From Wenyingzhuangia sp. 2_MG-2023 (GTDB lineage Bacteria; Bacteroidota; Bacteroidia; Flavobacteriales; Flavobacteriaceae): DNA of 64,000 nucleotides. The stretch is from positions 1 to 64,000 of the forward strand of contig NZ_JAUOSB010000008.1 of NCBI RefSeq assembly GCF_030548295.1, read 5' to 3'. Position 1 is the stretch's first letter. Each line of letters opens with the position of its first letter. The translations under genes and the position numbers were made by a program. The notes beneath the pieces are model-generated. The model was not told the DNA's origin. It saw nothing but the letters and a program-made list of their open reading frames with translations, and did not search any database. Positions 1 through 11,100 of this stretch are shown one piece after another.

Positions 1-448
1 GATAACTCAATGTCTTTTTTCATCTAGGTAATTTAAAACACAAAGAAAGTTAATTTTCAATTTAGACCCAACTTTTGTTCTTGATCCTAAATAGTTGATT
101 TGACTTTCGTCCCAATGTTTAACCACAAAAGACGACACTATGAAAACATCTAACACATTATCTATTCTTGTCTGGATCAATGCGCATCGTGCAAAAAATA
201 ATTTAGCAGAATTATTTTTAAGAATTACAATCAATTCACAACTGATATGAAAAAGAACAAAGTTTCATAACACACAAGAGGAAATACATTTTTTGAAATC
301 CAATAGTTTCCATAGATAAATAAATATTTTAGCTCTCAATAAGTTCGGGGTAATCTTTTAAATTATATATAAGATATTGATCTATTGAAACTACAATCAG
401 GTTTATACATGCTGAAAAGTATTGTAAAAATAATGACAAAACATTAGT
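1..448. other. Left-edge region without a convincing gene
   Basis: This AT-rich stretch lies downstream of the last gene of the PUL. A 75-codon open frame on the minus strand (7-234) starts with ATG but shows no motif, signal peptide or domain that I recognise. It could be chance or a degenerate gene. I see no strong hairpin that would serve as terminator for the esterase operon ending at 449. Confidence 0.4.
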
Positions 449-3097
449 CTATTTTTTTATGAAAGACTTTGTTGTTTTCGCTCCGTCAATAGTAGTGATT
501 TCTATAAAATAAGTTCCATTTGAAAGCTGACTAATATCAAAAGTATTCGCATTTGTTGTGAATACTTTTTGACCAGTCGCATTATACAACACAATATTTT
601 TTATTTCTAAATTGATACTTACCATTTCTGAGGAAGGATTAGGATATAGTTTAACTTTTGTTAGATCTACGTTATCAATTTTTAAAGAAGCTGAATCTAC
701 TACTTCTTGAATTTTGAAAACGGTATTGACTTGAGTTCCGTCTAAAGCCTCAATTTTTGAATTTACAAGTGCTACATTATTTTCATCAACTCCAGTTACT
801 CCAATATAACTATAATCATTTACAGTGGGTTCATTATTTATGTTGTCATCTGCATAAGCTATAATTGAAGCCAATGAAATAGAAGGGGTAACTACTGAGA
901 AATCACTAAAAACATCTGCAGGTAAATGACTAACTCCTTCTGCAGTATTTCCTGTGGTACTGTCTGTTAATACAGCTTTTCCTTCTGCTGTATTGTCTTT
1001 CGCATACGTTACGGTAAGTATACTGGAAGTAGGAGCCTGTGCTAAAGTTAAAGTAACCTTGTCTGTTGCGCTTACAACTGCAGAATTTACGGGTATTTCA
1101 GTTCCATTGTCGTAAACAAACCAAATATCTGTAGCCAAATCAGAAGCTGGTAGTAATGATGAACTTGTTATAAACGTAAGTACTATTTCCGTTTCATTCG
1201 AAAGCAATTCTGCATTATAAACAATAGGTCCTCTACCTGTTGTTCCTGAATAATAATGTTCTTCTAGTGCTTTCCACCATCTAAATCCTAATGTTTGTAT
1301 TTCATCATCACTTTTGAAATGTAGATTGTCTCCTATACCATCATTGCTAATTTTGATATCATACATTTGTGGACCATGTAAAATATTTTCGTTATCATTC
1401 CATGCATCAATGATTCCTAATCGAATTTGTGTAGAATTTACTTCAGCAGGAATCCATGGACCAATAACTCCAGGGATTAAATCAGGTGATCCAGGAAGAT
1501 CCGTATGAATATCTATTAGTAGTTGGTCTAAGCCTGCATTGTAGTCGGCTCTAGAAATACCATTACTTGAATCTTTTTCTCCTTGAAACCAAAGCACAGC
1601 TTTTATATTATTGGGGTTGGCTTCTGTGACCTGATTTGTCATAATATTATAAACACTTTCTCCTCTTTGCCAATTTCCTGTTACTGTTTCAGTACTTACC
1701 AATGAAGTCCCTCCAGATGCTGTTGTAATAAAACATACAGGAATTCCTGTGTTCTCTGCAATATATCCTCCTAAAATGGGCCAAGCCGAACCTAAATCTC
1801 CATGAGGATCTGTACTGTCGTTTCCTATATTCCAAACATCACCTTGTGTATAAACAGTTGGAAAAACTGTTGCAGTAGGTGCTACCGAGGTATAATATTG
1901 TTTTGCAAGCGCATAACCTTCAGCGTTTGATTGACCTGCAACAACATAAATATCACCTATTCCAATATCGTCTACACCATCTTCAATAGCTGTATTATTT
2001 GAAAACCTAACTGAAATACGACCTTGTCCTATTCCTTGATTAGACAAAGTACCCGACCAAGTTCCATCGTTTGGATCTGCATCAATAACAGTGTAATCAG
2101 ATCCATTAAAAGAAGCTTCTACGGTGGTTATATCACCCGTATAAGATCCCGATAGTGTAAAATCATATTGATCAGAATGGTCTCTTTGAAAAATTTTGTA
2201 TTGTGGATATGCAGTTTTTGTTAAACTGATAGTACTCTCTTCAATACAAGAATTGGCAACACTAGAAACTGCAATTCCCCATTTAGAACTTAAATACGCT
2301 TCCATGCAGTCAATTTCCGTATCTGATAGTCCACGGTTAAATACCAGTACTTCAGCAATGTTTCCATCTAAAGAAGCCCCTCCATTATGCCCTCCTATTG
2401 TAATCGCTTTTGCTTGATGCGTTTGAACAGTGTTATCAGTATCTGCTTGTTGCGTTCCATCAATATTGATAATACTTAATTGACTGTCATTAGCGATGTT
2501 ATCATAACGAATTACGGCAATATGATAAGATGTAGTAAAGTCATTTGCAGCATCGGAAGTCATATAACCTGGATTGTTTGAACCACCTCCAATGTGCCAT
2601 GCATTAACTTTGTTGGTTGTAGCTCCCCAAAAAACAGTTCCTAAATTTTCAGAAGAAATAATATGGTTTGAACCTGTTGCAGTATTGTATGTAAATACAG
2701 CTAATTTGGTATAAGAACCGTTTGCTGTAATTTGACCCTGATTGGAGGTTGCTAAATATTTGTAACCAGAAAAATCAACTGTTGGTTTGTTGTTTAATTG
2801 ATTTTCTAATAGTGTTGGTAGAGCTGTACCTGTAACATCATTATTTTCGCCTGATTTGTCTTTCCAAATAGTTACCTTAGATTCTGATAGCCCATCTTCA
2901 GAAAGGCCTTCAGTTATGTTGTCACCATCCACATCTTCTGCATCTAGCCACAATACAAGATCTTTGAAATCTGTTGGTAAAGCTGTGTTTTGAGATGAGA
3001 TAGAAATACTAGTAAAACTTATTAGAATACAGCTAATGTTTCTGATAATGAGTTTTTTATATTTTGAATTCATGTGATGTAATTTATAGAAAGACAT
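449..3097 (-). CDS. Secreted SASA-type carbohydrate esterase with N-terminal LamG-like domain and T9SS sorting domain
   Basis: This is probably a carbohydrate O-acetylesterase of the sialate O-acetylesterase (SASA, SGNH hydrolase) group, removing acyl groups from the PUL substrate at the cell surface. An N-terminal signal peptide is followed by a concanavalin/LamG-like domain (about 42-275). A catalytic SGNH region carries GQSNAEG at 388-394 (nucleophile Ser390), WFQGE at 503-507 and the Asp590/His593 pair in DNLH. A later Ig-like part leads to a T9SS type A sorting domain (from about 806, LYPNP, ending in FIKK). It lies 24 bases after the fucosidase and is the last gene of the susC operon. 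A second ATG at 3073 (residue 9) gives a more usual signal peptide and may be the true start. The acyl group and glycan are unknown. Confidence 0.85.
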   Translation of the reverse strand: MSFYKLHHMNSKYKKLIIRNISCILISFTSISISSQNTALPTDFKDLVLWLDAEDVDGDNITEGLSEDGLSESKVTIWKDKSGENNDVTGTALPTLLENQLNNKPTVDFSGYKYLATSNQGQITANGSYTKLAVFTYNTATGSNHIISSENLGTVFWGATTNKVNAWHIGGGSNNPGYMTSDAANDFTTSYHIAVIRYDNIANDSQLSIINIDGTQQADTDNTVQTHQAKAITIGGHNGGASLDGNIAEVLVFNRGLSDTEIDCMEAYLSSKWGIAVSSVANSCIEESTISLTKTAYPQYKIFQRDHSDQYDFTLSGSYTGDITTVEASFNGSDYTVIDADPNDGTWSGTLSNQGIGQGRISVRFSNNTAIEDGVDDIGIGDIYVVAGQSNAEGYALAKQYYTSVAPTATVFPTVYTQGDVWNIGNDSTDPHGDLGSAWPILGGYIAENTGIPVCFITTASGGTSLVSTETVTGNWQRGESVYNIMTNQVTEANPNNIKAVLWFQGEKDSSNGISRADYNAGLDQLLIDIHTDLPGSPDLIPGVIGPWIPAEVNSTQIRLGIIDAWNDNENILHGPQMYDIKISNDGIGDNLHFKSDDEIQTLGFRWWKALEEHYYSGTTGRGPIVYNAELLSNETEIVLTFITSSSLLPASDLATDIWFVYDNGTEIPVNSAVVSATDKVTLTLAQAPTSSILTVTYAKDNTAEGKAVLTDSTTGNTAEGVSHLPADVFSDFSVVTPSISLASIIAYADDNINNEPTVNDYSYIGVTGVDENNVALVNSKIEALDGTQVNTVFKIQEVVDSASLKIDNVDLTKVKLYPNPSSEMVSINLEIKNIVLYNATGQKVFTTNANTFDISQLSNGTYFIEITTIDGAKTTKSFIKK

Positions 3098-3121
3098 TCT
3101 TAAAGGTTTTAGTTTTAAGAT

Positions 3122-4939
3122 TTAATTATTGATAGGTTTTAGAACTAAGGATTTTAAGCTAGATGTTTTTCCATTTCCTTCGATTAAGGATGTAGATATA
3201 ACATGTTTTCCTGCGGTTTTAAATTCTAGAATTCCCATATTGTAGAATATGTATTTTTCAGTTGCTGCTTGTTGATTCTGAACAGAAATACCTTCGTCCG
3301 TTTCTGTTTTCCAAACAAGTCTATCTTCGCCTCTGTAGCAGAGTTCTAAATAATAATACCCTGGTTTTTGAACATTTACTTCCCAAGAGATAGAGCCATT
3401 CTCTTCCCAATTATTTACTTGTTTTACATGTTTCCATTCCCCAAACTTTTCCATCCATTGTACAGAGCCTTGTTCAGCGTTTTTAACTTGCCCAGATTCA
3501 CTTAATAAAACATTGTCTGTGTTAGGGAAAATACCAAGTGGAGATTCTATTTTTACTTTGCTAGATTCTTTTTTTAGTTTTACCTCAATAACGGATACGA
3601 GTTTGTCTGGGGCTGTGGTTGGTATATCTAGAATAAGCCAACCATTTGTTTTTTGATAATCAATGCGCTTACTTTTACGATCACCCAATATAGATATCGA
3701 TTTAATCTTGTCTTCTAATCCAGGTAAATATAATTTACCATCTGTTGGCCAATCAAAAACAGATAAATATAATGAGTTTCCTTTGGTAGTAACATCTCCC
3801 CAAGGCAATTTATGTCCCCATGGTGAAGCTCCAGCTCCATAAATTACTTGAGGGTATTTGTTAATCCACGCTCCAGTTTGTTCTAAAAAAGTGACACCAA
3901 TTTCTGGAATAACTCCTTCTCCGTTTGGTCCCACATTAAATAAATAAGAACCACCTCGTCCAATAGTTTGTATAAGTCGATCCAATATTTTTTTAGGACT
4001 CTTAAAATTATTGTCATACCAAGCATAAGACCATGAATCATTATTTGTATCACATGTTTCCCAAAGGCCTTCTATGTTTTGTGTAGGAACATCCATATCT
4101 CCTTTACTGGCATAATCTCCCATACCATATCCTACACGACTACACATCATTGCTTTTGGTTGAAGTGTTCTAACAGTTTCTGCTAACTCCACTACATATT
4201 CCTTAGGCATATCTCCAGGTGTATCAAACCAAACAAAATCAATTTGTCCATAATTTGTACATATTTCTTCTACCTGAGGTTTGCATTTGCTATAGAAATA
4301 ATCTTTAAAATTTACTTTGTTTCCCTTTTCGTCAGTTGTGGGACCATATCCACCACCAGGTGTTGTCCAGTCTTGATTGTGTGAATAATAAAACCCAAAG
4401 CCTAAACCAAGTTCATGACAAGCATCTGCAAGTTCATGCATAAGATCTCTACCAAAAGGAGTTGCATCAACAATATCAAAATCACTTACTTTGGTGTCAA
4501 ACATAGCAAATCCTTCATGATGCTTACTTGTGATCACAATGTATTTCATACCGGCATCCTTGGCCAGTTTTGCTATTTTTTTTGCATCAAAATTTATAGG
4601 ATTAAAATCATTTGCAATTTTTTTGTATTCAGGAATTGGTATTCCTGCCATTCTCGGATTCATAATCCATTCGCCAATACCGTAGTATGTTTTATCTTTC
4701 CAAACGCCTCCTAAATTTGAAAATAATCCCCAATGGATAAACATCCCAAAATTACTTTCGTCAAAAAACTTCCCTTTTCCGTCTTTTAATGCATCTGTTG
4801 AGACATTTGTTTCTCCCCAAAGTTTGTCCATTTCTTTTCCTTTGGGAGTATTTTTTTTGTCTTGTGAACTAAGTGTTATAGTTAGTAAAATAAATACTCC
4901 TAAAAGCCAATTTTTTTTTGTAATATTTTTTATATTCAT
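3122..4939 (-). CDS. GH29 alpha-L-fucosidase
   Basis: This is a retaining exo-alpha-L-fucosidase of family GH29. A signal peptide (1-26, ending SSQ) has no lipobox, so the protein is probably periplasmic. The GH29 barrel shows FGMFIHWG at 64-71, KHHEGF at 139-144 and FVWFDTPGD with the likely nucleophile Asp239. The acid/base is probably Glu290 or Glu294 in the IEGLWE stretch; I cannot decide between them by eye. A C-terminal beta-sandwich follows from about 480. At 605 residues it is of normal length for the family. It sits in the susC operon between two esterases, which fits removal of fucosyl groups after deacetylation. A 170-base gap separates it from the gene before it, where I see no clear promoter. 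Confidence 0.93.
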   Translation of the reverse strand: MNIKNITKKNWLLGVFILLTITLSSQDKKNTPKGKEMDKLWGETNVSTDALKDGKGKFFDESNFGMFIHWGLFSNLGGVWKDKTYYGIGEWIMNPRMAGIPIPEYKKIANDFNPINFDAKKIAKLAKDAGMKYIVITSKHHEGFAMFDTKVSDFDIVDATPFGRDLMHELADACHELGLGFGFYYSHNQDWTTPGGGYGPTTDEKGNKVNFKDYFYSKCKPQVEEICTNYGQIDFVWFDTPGDMPKEYVVELAETVRTLQPKAMMCSRVGYGMGDYASKGDMDVPTQNIEGLWETCDTNNDSWSYAWYDNNFKSPKKILDRLIQTIGRGGSYLFNVGPNGEGVIPEIGVTFLEQTGAWINKYPQVIYGAGASPWGHKLPWGDVTTKGNSLYLSVFDWPTDGKLYLPGLEDKIKSISILGDRKSKRIDYQKTNGWLILDIPTTAPDKLVSVIEVKLKKESSKVKIESPLGIFPNTDNVLLSESGQVKNAEQGSVQWMEKFGEWKHVKQVNNWEENGSISWEVNVQKPGYYYLELCYRGEDRLVWKTETDEGISVQNQQAATEKYIFYNMGILEFKTAGKHVISTSLIEGNGKTSSLKSLVLKPINN

Positions 4940-5109
4940 CAGTAAATGTATTTAATCCTTATATAATTGTTGTATCGAAAAGGGGAGGAGACCTCTTACT
5001 AAAATGTCCGAAGAGATGAAAAACTCCTTATTTATTTCAATCAATAGCTTCTTCAAAACAAGAATTACCGCTATTTTTTGTACGCATGCATATATTTTAT
5101 GTGAAAACA

Positions 5110-6396
5110 TTAGTTTTCTGACACAAATCGCATTTTAGAACTACTTATCAACCCTTCTGTACTAATGGTATTCACAAAATATACTTTAGTGTTGTTAGGT
5201 AAGGTTGCTTTTATTGTGTTTTCGGTCGCATTGAATGAAACAGGTATTTCCGTCCACTTGTAATTGGTATCTCCCCAATCAGCAACATCAGTTGTGTAAT
5301 ATAAATAGACCTCTTTTACTTCACCTGTATACCGATATAAAACACTTTTCTTTTTACTTATACTCACATATGAAATTTCTACAGGCTTTAAACCATCTTT
5401 AAGTACATAGTCTGCAAAGTTGTAGATTTCTTTTGGATCCCATCCTTGACTATGTCCATGTTTCATTTCCAACTCAATACGCAAATACTTTTCATTAGTA
5501 GATGCAGCAAATGTTTTGGTAAAACTATTCATTGTAAAATGCATGTCGTTGGTTCCATTGACAAACAAAGTAGGTTGTTTGTGCAACGGGACATACAATG
5601 AAGGTTCCCAGTTTTCCATATAAAAAATTTGTTGCGAGGGTTTTAGGTGGTCTATTATTTTTTTATACAAAGGCGTCTCATGTAAATAACCACATCCATA
5701 TACTGGAATAGCAAAGGCGTAGCGATTGTCAATTCCCGTTACAACGTTTGTTAAAATACCTCCCCAAGAAATTCCTGTAATTCCAATTTTTTCAGCATCT
5801 ACTTCAGGAAAACTTGTCAAAAGACTGGTTGCTTTCATAATATCTGCAACCGCATGATAAAACCATTGGTCCTGTAAATTATGATCATTGACGTCATTGA
5901 AAAAACCAATTCTAGAGGGACCTGAAAACTCAAAACTTGGATGTTTATTTTGTCCATTTTTATCCAAAATCATATCACCAGGAACTTGACCTTCTAAAGC
6001 GATAGATATTGCAATATAACCACGGTTATTCCACTTTTGAACCCATTGGTGGAAAGCTGTTCCTCCTCCTCCATGAACCAAAACTACTGCAGGTGCTTTT
6101 TCACCTTGTTTTAGTGTTTTAGGAACACCGTACCAGCAAAACACTTTGGTTTCTTTTTCTTTATAGGGCAAACCTTCAAAAAACATTCCTCGAATACTAG
6201 AGGAATGTTTGTATTGATCATACTTTTTTGTAAATCTGTGGCTTGGAGCTGACAAAACGCCGTCATTAATTAACATTTTTTGTATCCATTCAGGCCCCAC
6301 ATGCTTTCCTTTTTCAGTGTCATTTTGACCATAGGAATAGACTTCTGAAAACAGAAAAATGAGAATAAGAATAATACTTAAGTTATAATACTTCAT
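5110..6396 (-). CDS. Secreted alpha/beta-hydrolase, probable carbohydrate esterase (DLH/acetyl xylan esterase-like)
   Basis: This is a serine esterase of the alpha/beta-hydrolase fold. A signal peptide (about 1-24) is followed by an oxyanion-hole motif HGGGG at 108-112, a nucleophile elbow GISWG at 208-212 (Ser210), Asp284 in NGTND and a His at 313 or 315 in KHGH. The last 90 or so residues look like an Ig-type sandwich. Its position directly after susD (33-base gap) in a fucose PUL with a SASA esterase suggests that it removes acetyl or other ester groups from the glycan. The substrate is inference; a peptidase role is less likely from the context. I do not assign a CAZy CE number. Confidence 0.8.
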   Translation of the reverse strand: MKYYNLSIILILIFLFSEVYSYGQNDTEKGKHVGPEWIQKMLINDGVLSAPSHRFTKKYDQYKHSSSIRGMFFEGLPYKEKETKVFCWYGVPKTLKQGEKAPAVVLVHGGGGTAFHQWVQKWNNRGYIAISIALEGQVPGDMILDKNGQNKHPSFEFSGPSRIGFFNDVNDHNLQDQWFYHAVADIMKATSLLTSFPEVDAEKIGITGISWGGILTNVVTGIDNRYAFAIPVYGCGYLHETPLYKKIIDHLKPSQQIFYMENWEPSLYVPLHKQPTLFVNGTNDMHFTMNSFTKTFAASTNEKYLRIELEMKHGHSQGWDPKEIYNFADYVLKDGLKPVEISYVSISKKKSVLYRYTGEVKEVYLYYTTDVADWGDTNYKWTEIPVSFNATENTIKATLPNNTKVYFVNTISTEGLISSSKMRFVSEN

Positions 6397-6428
6397 ATAA
6401 ATATATTATTTAGGTATTCTAAATACTT

Positions 6429-8114
6429 TTAGTAACCTTCGTTCTGTACCCAACCATTTTTTATGTTTCTTTCCATTTCTAGTTGTGGAATAGGGTATAA
6501 CCACTCGTGGTCTGGAAATGGTATTGTTCCGTATCCTGGTTGTACGTTTGTATAATCTCTAGCGGAACCCATTTCTGTTGTAAATTCAGTTTTGATATCT
6601 GTTGTTTCGCTCACCAAACGATTTGTTCTAATTAAATCAAATTTACGTTTGCATTCTGCAGCGAATTCATGCCTTCTTTCTAACCAAACGGCTTTTCTAA
6701 AGTCTTCTTTACTCAAACCTGTTAAATCATATGAATTATCTGTAACATCAAATGCTCTTCTTCTAATTTCATTAATCGCATTGTAAGCTAAAAGGCTTGG
6801 GTTGTTTTCTGCTTCATTTGCTGCTTCTGCATAAATAAGTAAAGCATCAGCATAACGATAAATGATAGTATTATTAGTCGTATTTTGATTACTTGTATTT
6901 GGTAAGCCCAAATAGTAATTGATATCTACATATTTTCTAAAGGTAGGCTGACAGAGATAATTTTCACCATCTGAAGTAGTGTATCTGGTCATTAAGTTAA
7001 AATCTCTTCTTTGATCTCCTTCTTCATAAGAATCCCATAAATCTGGAGTAGGGATGTACCAACCTGTTCCAGGTGGGTTTCCAGGAAATTTCATATCATT
7101 AATTGTCTTTGTAATTCCTTCATCAGATAATGGTGTATTAACACCATTACCTCCCCAAAACTGTAAACCACCATTATTTGGGTTAGAACCTACGCTTAGC
7201 CAATTACCAAAATTAGCTTCGTTAATTGATCCAATTTCAAACATGGCTTCAGCAGAATAGGGGCTAGATTCGTACCATGGAACTCCACAGGCAAATGTGG
7301 TATGTTCTCCATCTTTAATTTCATCTGTTATTAAATAGTGTGGAGAATTGTCTATAATTTCTTTGGCTTTATCTCTTGCTAATTCCCAATTACTTGCATC
7401 TCCTTGAACAAATTCTCCAGCTGAAGTTCTTCTCCATCCAGCTCTTGTTAAATAGACATCAGCTAAGATTATTTTTGCGGTCCACTTTGTAACACGTCCA
7501 TAATGTAAGTCATCTACACAATTGTTTTCTGCAAATACCAAATCAGGAATGATAACTTGGTCGTATATTTCATCTACAGGGGATCTAGGTAAATCAAAGT
7601 CTAATTCTGTTTCGATAGAATTTGTGATTATGGGTAGATCTCCCCAAGTTTTTACTAAATGTAAATAAGATAAAGCTCTTAAAGCTCTAGCTTCACCAAT
7701 AATTGCATTTTTTGAATTTTCATCATCAAAGTCAATTTCAGTTATATATTTGAGTACATCATTTGCTCTAGCAACTCCTTTCCACCAACCTTGATATTGA
7801 TTCCATGATGCAAAAAATTTATGATCTGGTACTATTGTGTGTTGTACCCAATCTGTGGTATTTGTTTGTCCAGTTCTACCTACTACATCGTCTGTACCAA
7901 CATCAAGAATTGGCCAGTTTCTACCATATATAGAATTAGAGCTACCATCATTAAATACTTTGTAAATAGCATCTGTTGAATTTCGAATATTGGTTTCGTT
8001 ATTGTAATAATTTTCAGCTGAGATTGTTGTCTTAGGGTTTTCTTCTAATAAATCCTCACATGAATAAATTAGCAAAAGAAAAGGTAAGATTACTAGTATG
8101 TATATAGTTTTCAT
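6429..8114 (-). CDS. SusD/RagB-family outer-membrane glycan-binding lipoprotein
   Basis: This is the surface lipoprotein that forms the lid of a SusC transporter and binds oligosaccharide for import. A signal peptide ends in the lipobox LIYSC, with Cys19 as the lipidated residue. The N-terminal helical part with NYYNNETNI, the middle DVYLTRAGWRR region and the late EIRRRAF and WLERRHEF motifs are typical of RagB/SusD. At 561 residues it is of normal length. It follows susC by 9 bases, the standard order, so the two are certainly co-transcribed. Confidence 0.96.
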   Translation of the reverse strand: MKTIYILVILPFLLLIYSCEDLLEENPKTTISAENYYNNETNIRNSTDAIYKVFNDGSSNSIYGRNWPILDVGTDDVVGRTGQTNTTDWVQHTIVPDHKFFASWNQYQGWWKGVARANDVLKYITEIDFDDENSKNAIIGEARALRALSYLHLVKTWGDLPIITNSIETELDFDLPRSPVDEIYDQVIIPDLVFAENNCVDDLHYGRVTKWTAKIILADVYLTRAGWRRTSAGEFVQGDASNWELARDKAKEIIDNSPHYLITDEIKDGEHTTFACGVPWYESSPYSAEAMFEIGSINEANFGNWLSVGSNPNNGGLQFWGGNGVNTPLSDEGITKTINDMKFPGNPPGTGWYIPTPDLWDSYEEGDQRRDFNLMTRYTTSDGENYLCQPTFRKYVDINYYLGLPNTSNQNTTNNTIIYRYADALLIYAEAANEAENNPSLLAYNAINEIRRRAFDVTDNSYDLTGLSKEDFRKAVWLERRHEFAAECKRKFDLIRTNRLVSETTDIKTEFTTEMGSARDYTNVQPGYGTIPFPDHEWLYPIPQLEMERNIKNGWVQNEGY

Positions 8115-8123
8115 AATTTTTTT

Positions 8124-11100
8124 TTAAATTTTAATATTTACACCAATTCTATAAGTTGTTGAAGCAGGGTAACCTGCGTTATCATGACCTAATAATAAAC
8201 TGTTAGATCCACTAAGAGATACATCAGGATTGAAACCAGAATATTTTGTAGACATTATTAAATTTGTTCCCATTATATAAAACCTAAGAGAGCTGATATT
8301 TAAATAATCTAACCCTCTCTTAGGTAAATTATATCCAAAATTCACACTCTTTAGTCTGATAAACGATGCATCTTCAACATATCTGTCACTATAAGTAGTT
8401 TCATTATTTTGTGTATCTAATCTAGGATGTGTAGTACTTTGGTTTTCGGGAGTCCATGCTGAATTGGCAACCTCTGCTAATTGTTGATTTCCATTGAAAC
8501 TGAAAAGTCTTGTGTTTGCTAAATTTGTAACCTCTTGTCCTAATTGAGAATCTATAAACACACTTAAATCAAAAGCTCCTATTTTAAATGTATTGTTGAT
8601 CCCAAATGTGATATCAGGTTGTGCATTCCCTAAAATTTGTTTGTCATTTTCATCAATTACATTGTCTTCATTGTCATAATTTTCATACAATTGTTCACCT
8701 GGTCTTTCTGAACCTGTCATAGTAATTCCACCACTATAGTCTTCTTTATAAGTATAGGTAGCTATTCTATTTTGATTGTATAAACTTACTCTCTCATCAT
8801 GAGACAATCCATCAAACTCTACAAAATCATCAAACTGTGCAATACCTGCTCTTTTTAACCCATAAAAAGTACCTAGAGCTTCTCCAACAATTAATCTTTG
8901 TGTACCTCCTGTTATGTTCGCATTTAGATATCCACTAGAAACATAATCACTTGTCATTTCAGTAATTTTTGTTTTACCAACAGACATGGTTCCATTTAAA
9001 GTCCAACTAAATTCATTTTTGGTAATTACGTGGTAATTTATTCCCAAATCAAATCCATTGGTTTCTAAGGAACCAAAATTGATGACATTGCTTGTAAAAC
9101 CAGATTGACTTGCCACAGGGTTTTTGGGAACTAAAAAATCAGTTGTTTTTTTTCTGAAATAATCTGCGGTAATATTTATTTTATTTTTAAATAAGCCAAC
9201 ATCCAAACCACTATTAAATTGTGCAGTGTTTTCCCATCTTAAATCGGCATTTGGCAATTGACTTCTGAAAAACACAGTTGCTAAACTCTCTCCACTTCCT
9301 GTTCCAAAAGTATGCTGACTAGATGCCATTCTGTCTAATGAAGAGTAGGCTGCTAAACCTTGATTTCCAGTAATACCATATGATATTCTTAATTTTAGAT
9401 TTGAGATGGCATTTATGTCTTGTATAAATTGTTCTTGATGGATTTTGTATGCAAATGCACCAGAAGGAAAGAAGCCCCATTTATTATTTGCTGCAAATTT
9501 TGAAGAACCATCAAACCTACCTGTGAAAGTAAATAAAAACTTGTTGTCAAATGTTAGGTTCAATCTTCCAAAAAATGAAAGCATTACGGTTTCTATATAT
9601 GTTGCTGTGTCTTTCTCAGAAAACTCTGCTGAACCCGGATCAAAGTAAGTTAAAAAGTCATTTTCAAATCCATAATTAGAGGAACCGAAACTTTTTTGTT
9701 CTCTTGTTTCATAAGACTGTCCCAAAACTCCATTGATTTGAAATTTTCTATTTAATCTTAAGTTGTAATTCAATGCGTTTGTAATACTAAAACTTGTATA
9801 TGTTGAGTTTTTTATTTTTGCCCAACCATTTTTAAATGTTGAATAGTATTTTTGTAAACTGTTCTGATAAAATCCTTGTTCTGAAAAACGTTTTTGTTGA
9901 GAAACTCTTGTATCCCAATTAAGATTTTTATTTATTTTATAATTTAAAGAAACACTTCCTAAAAATTGAGTAATCTCAGTATTCCAACTATTAGCATCAA
10001 TAAATGTAAGAGGAGAAGGAGTATTGATTCCTGAGTTTTCATTATCTGAAATATCGTCTAGTGTTGTAGAGGGTGCGAATGTTAACGCTCTCATAATGAC
10101 ACTATTTGTACCGTTGTTTTCATTAAAATTTGTATTGGTACTTTGTTTCTCTGTACTAACAGAAGAATAGTTTATACTTGTAGAAACTTTGAATTTTTCA
10201 GAAATATTTGCACTTAAATTTATACGTGAAGTAAAACGATTGAAATTAGTTTTTTGAACAAGACCGTTAGCATTTAGTCCATTTGTACTGATTAAGTATT
10301 TCATGTTTTTGTCTCCTCCACTAAAAGAAACATTTACATTTTTAGAATGTGCAGGACTAATCAATTCTTTTTGCCAATTTTGCGTTTCATATAAACCAGA
10401 CATGGCAGAATCTCTTTTAGTACTTGTTTCTGTGTAAACACCTGTACCATTTCTTTGAGCTTCCATTCGTGTCAATACAAATTGGTTGGCATCCATAACA
10501 TCTATGTATTTTTGAATAACAGAGACTCCGTATTCAGTAGTAACTTGAACGGTACCTTTTCCTATTTCTCCTGATTTGGTAGTTATTAGTATAACTCCAT
10601 TAGAACCTCTTGATCCATAAATAGCTGTTGCAGATGCATCTTTTAATACTTCTAGTGAGAGTATGTCTGCTGGGTTTATAAGGGAAAGTGGACTAATTTG
10701 TGAACTTTGCTCATCCCCATCGTTTATACTAGGTGAAGATGCGTTATCCATGGGTACACCATCAATAATATATAATGGATCACTATTTTGCATGGAACTT
10801 AATCCTCTAATTTTTATAGTTGCTCCAGCTCCCAACATTCCTGAAGACTGATTCACCACAACCCCTGAAACTCTACCTGCTAATGCTTGATCAACGGAAA
10901 TAGCTCCTGATTCTGATATTTCTTTTGCTTTCACAGAAGCAACAGCTCCCGTTAAATCACTTTTTTTAACAGACCCATATCCGATCAAAACTACTTCGTC
11001 TAAATTTTGTATATCTTCTATTAGTTGTATGATAAAATTATTTTTTTTATCAACAACAATTAGTTGTTGTTTGTATCCTGTATAGCTAGCGAGCAATACT

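Noticed and set aside
5016-5071. A TAGCTT stretch upstream of the GH29 gene as a fifth operator box
   Set aside because: Only the left end matches the box, the GAA-GA core is absent, and no -7-like element lies at the expected distance.
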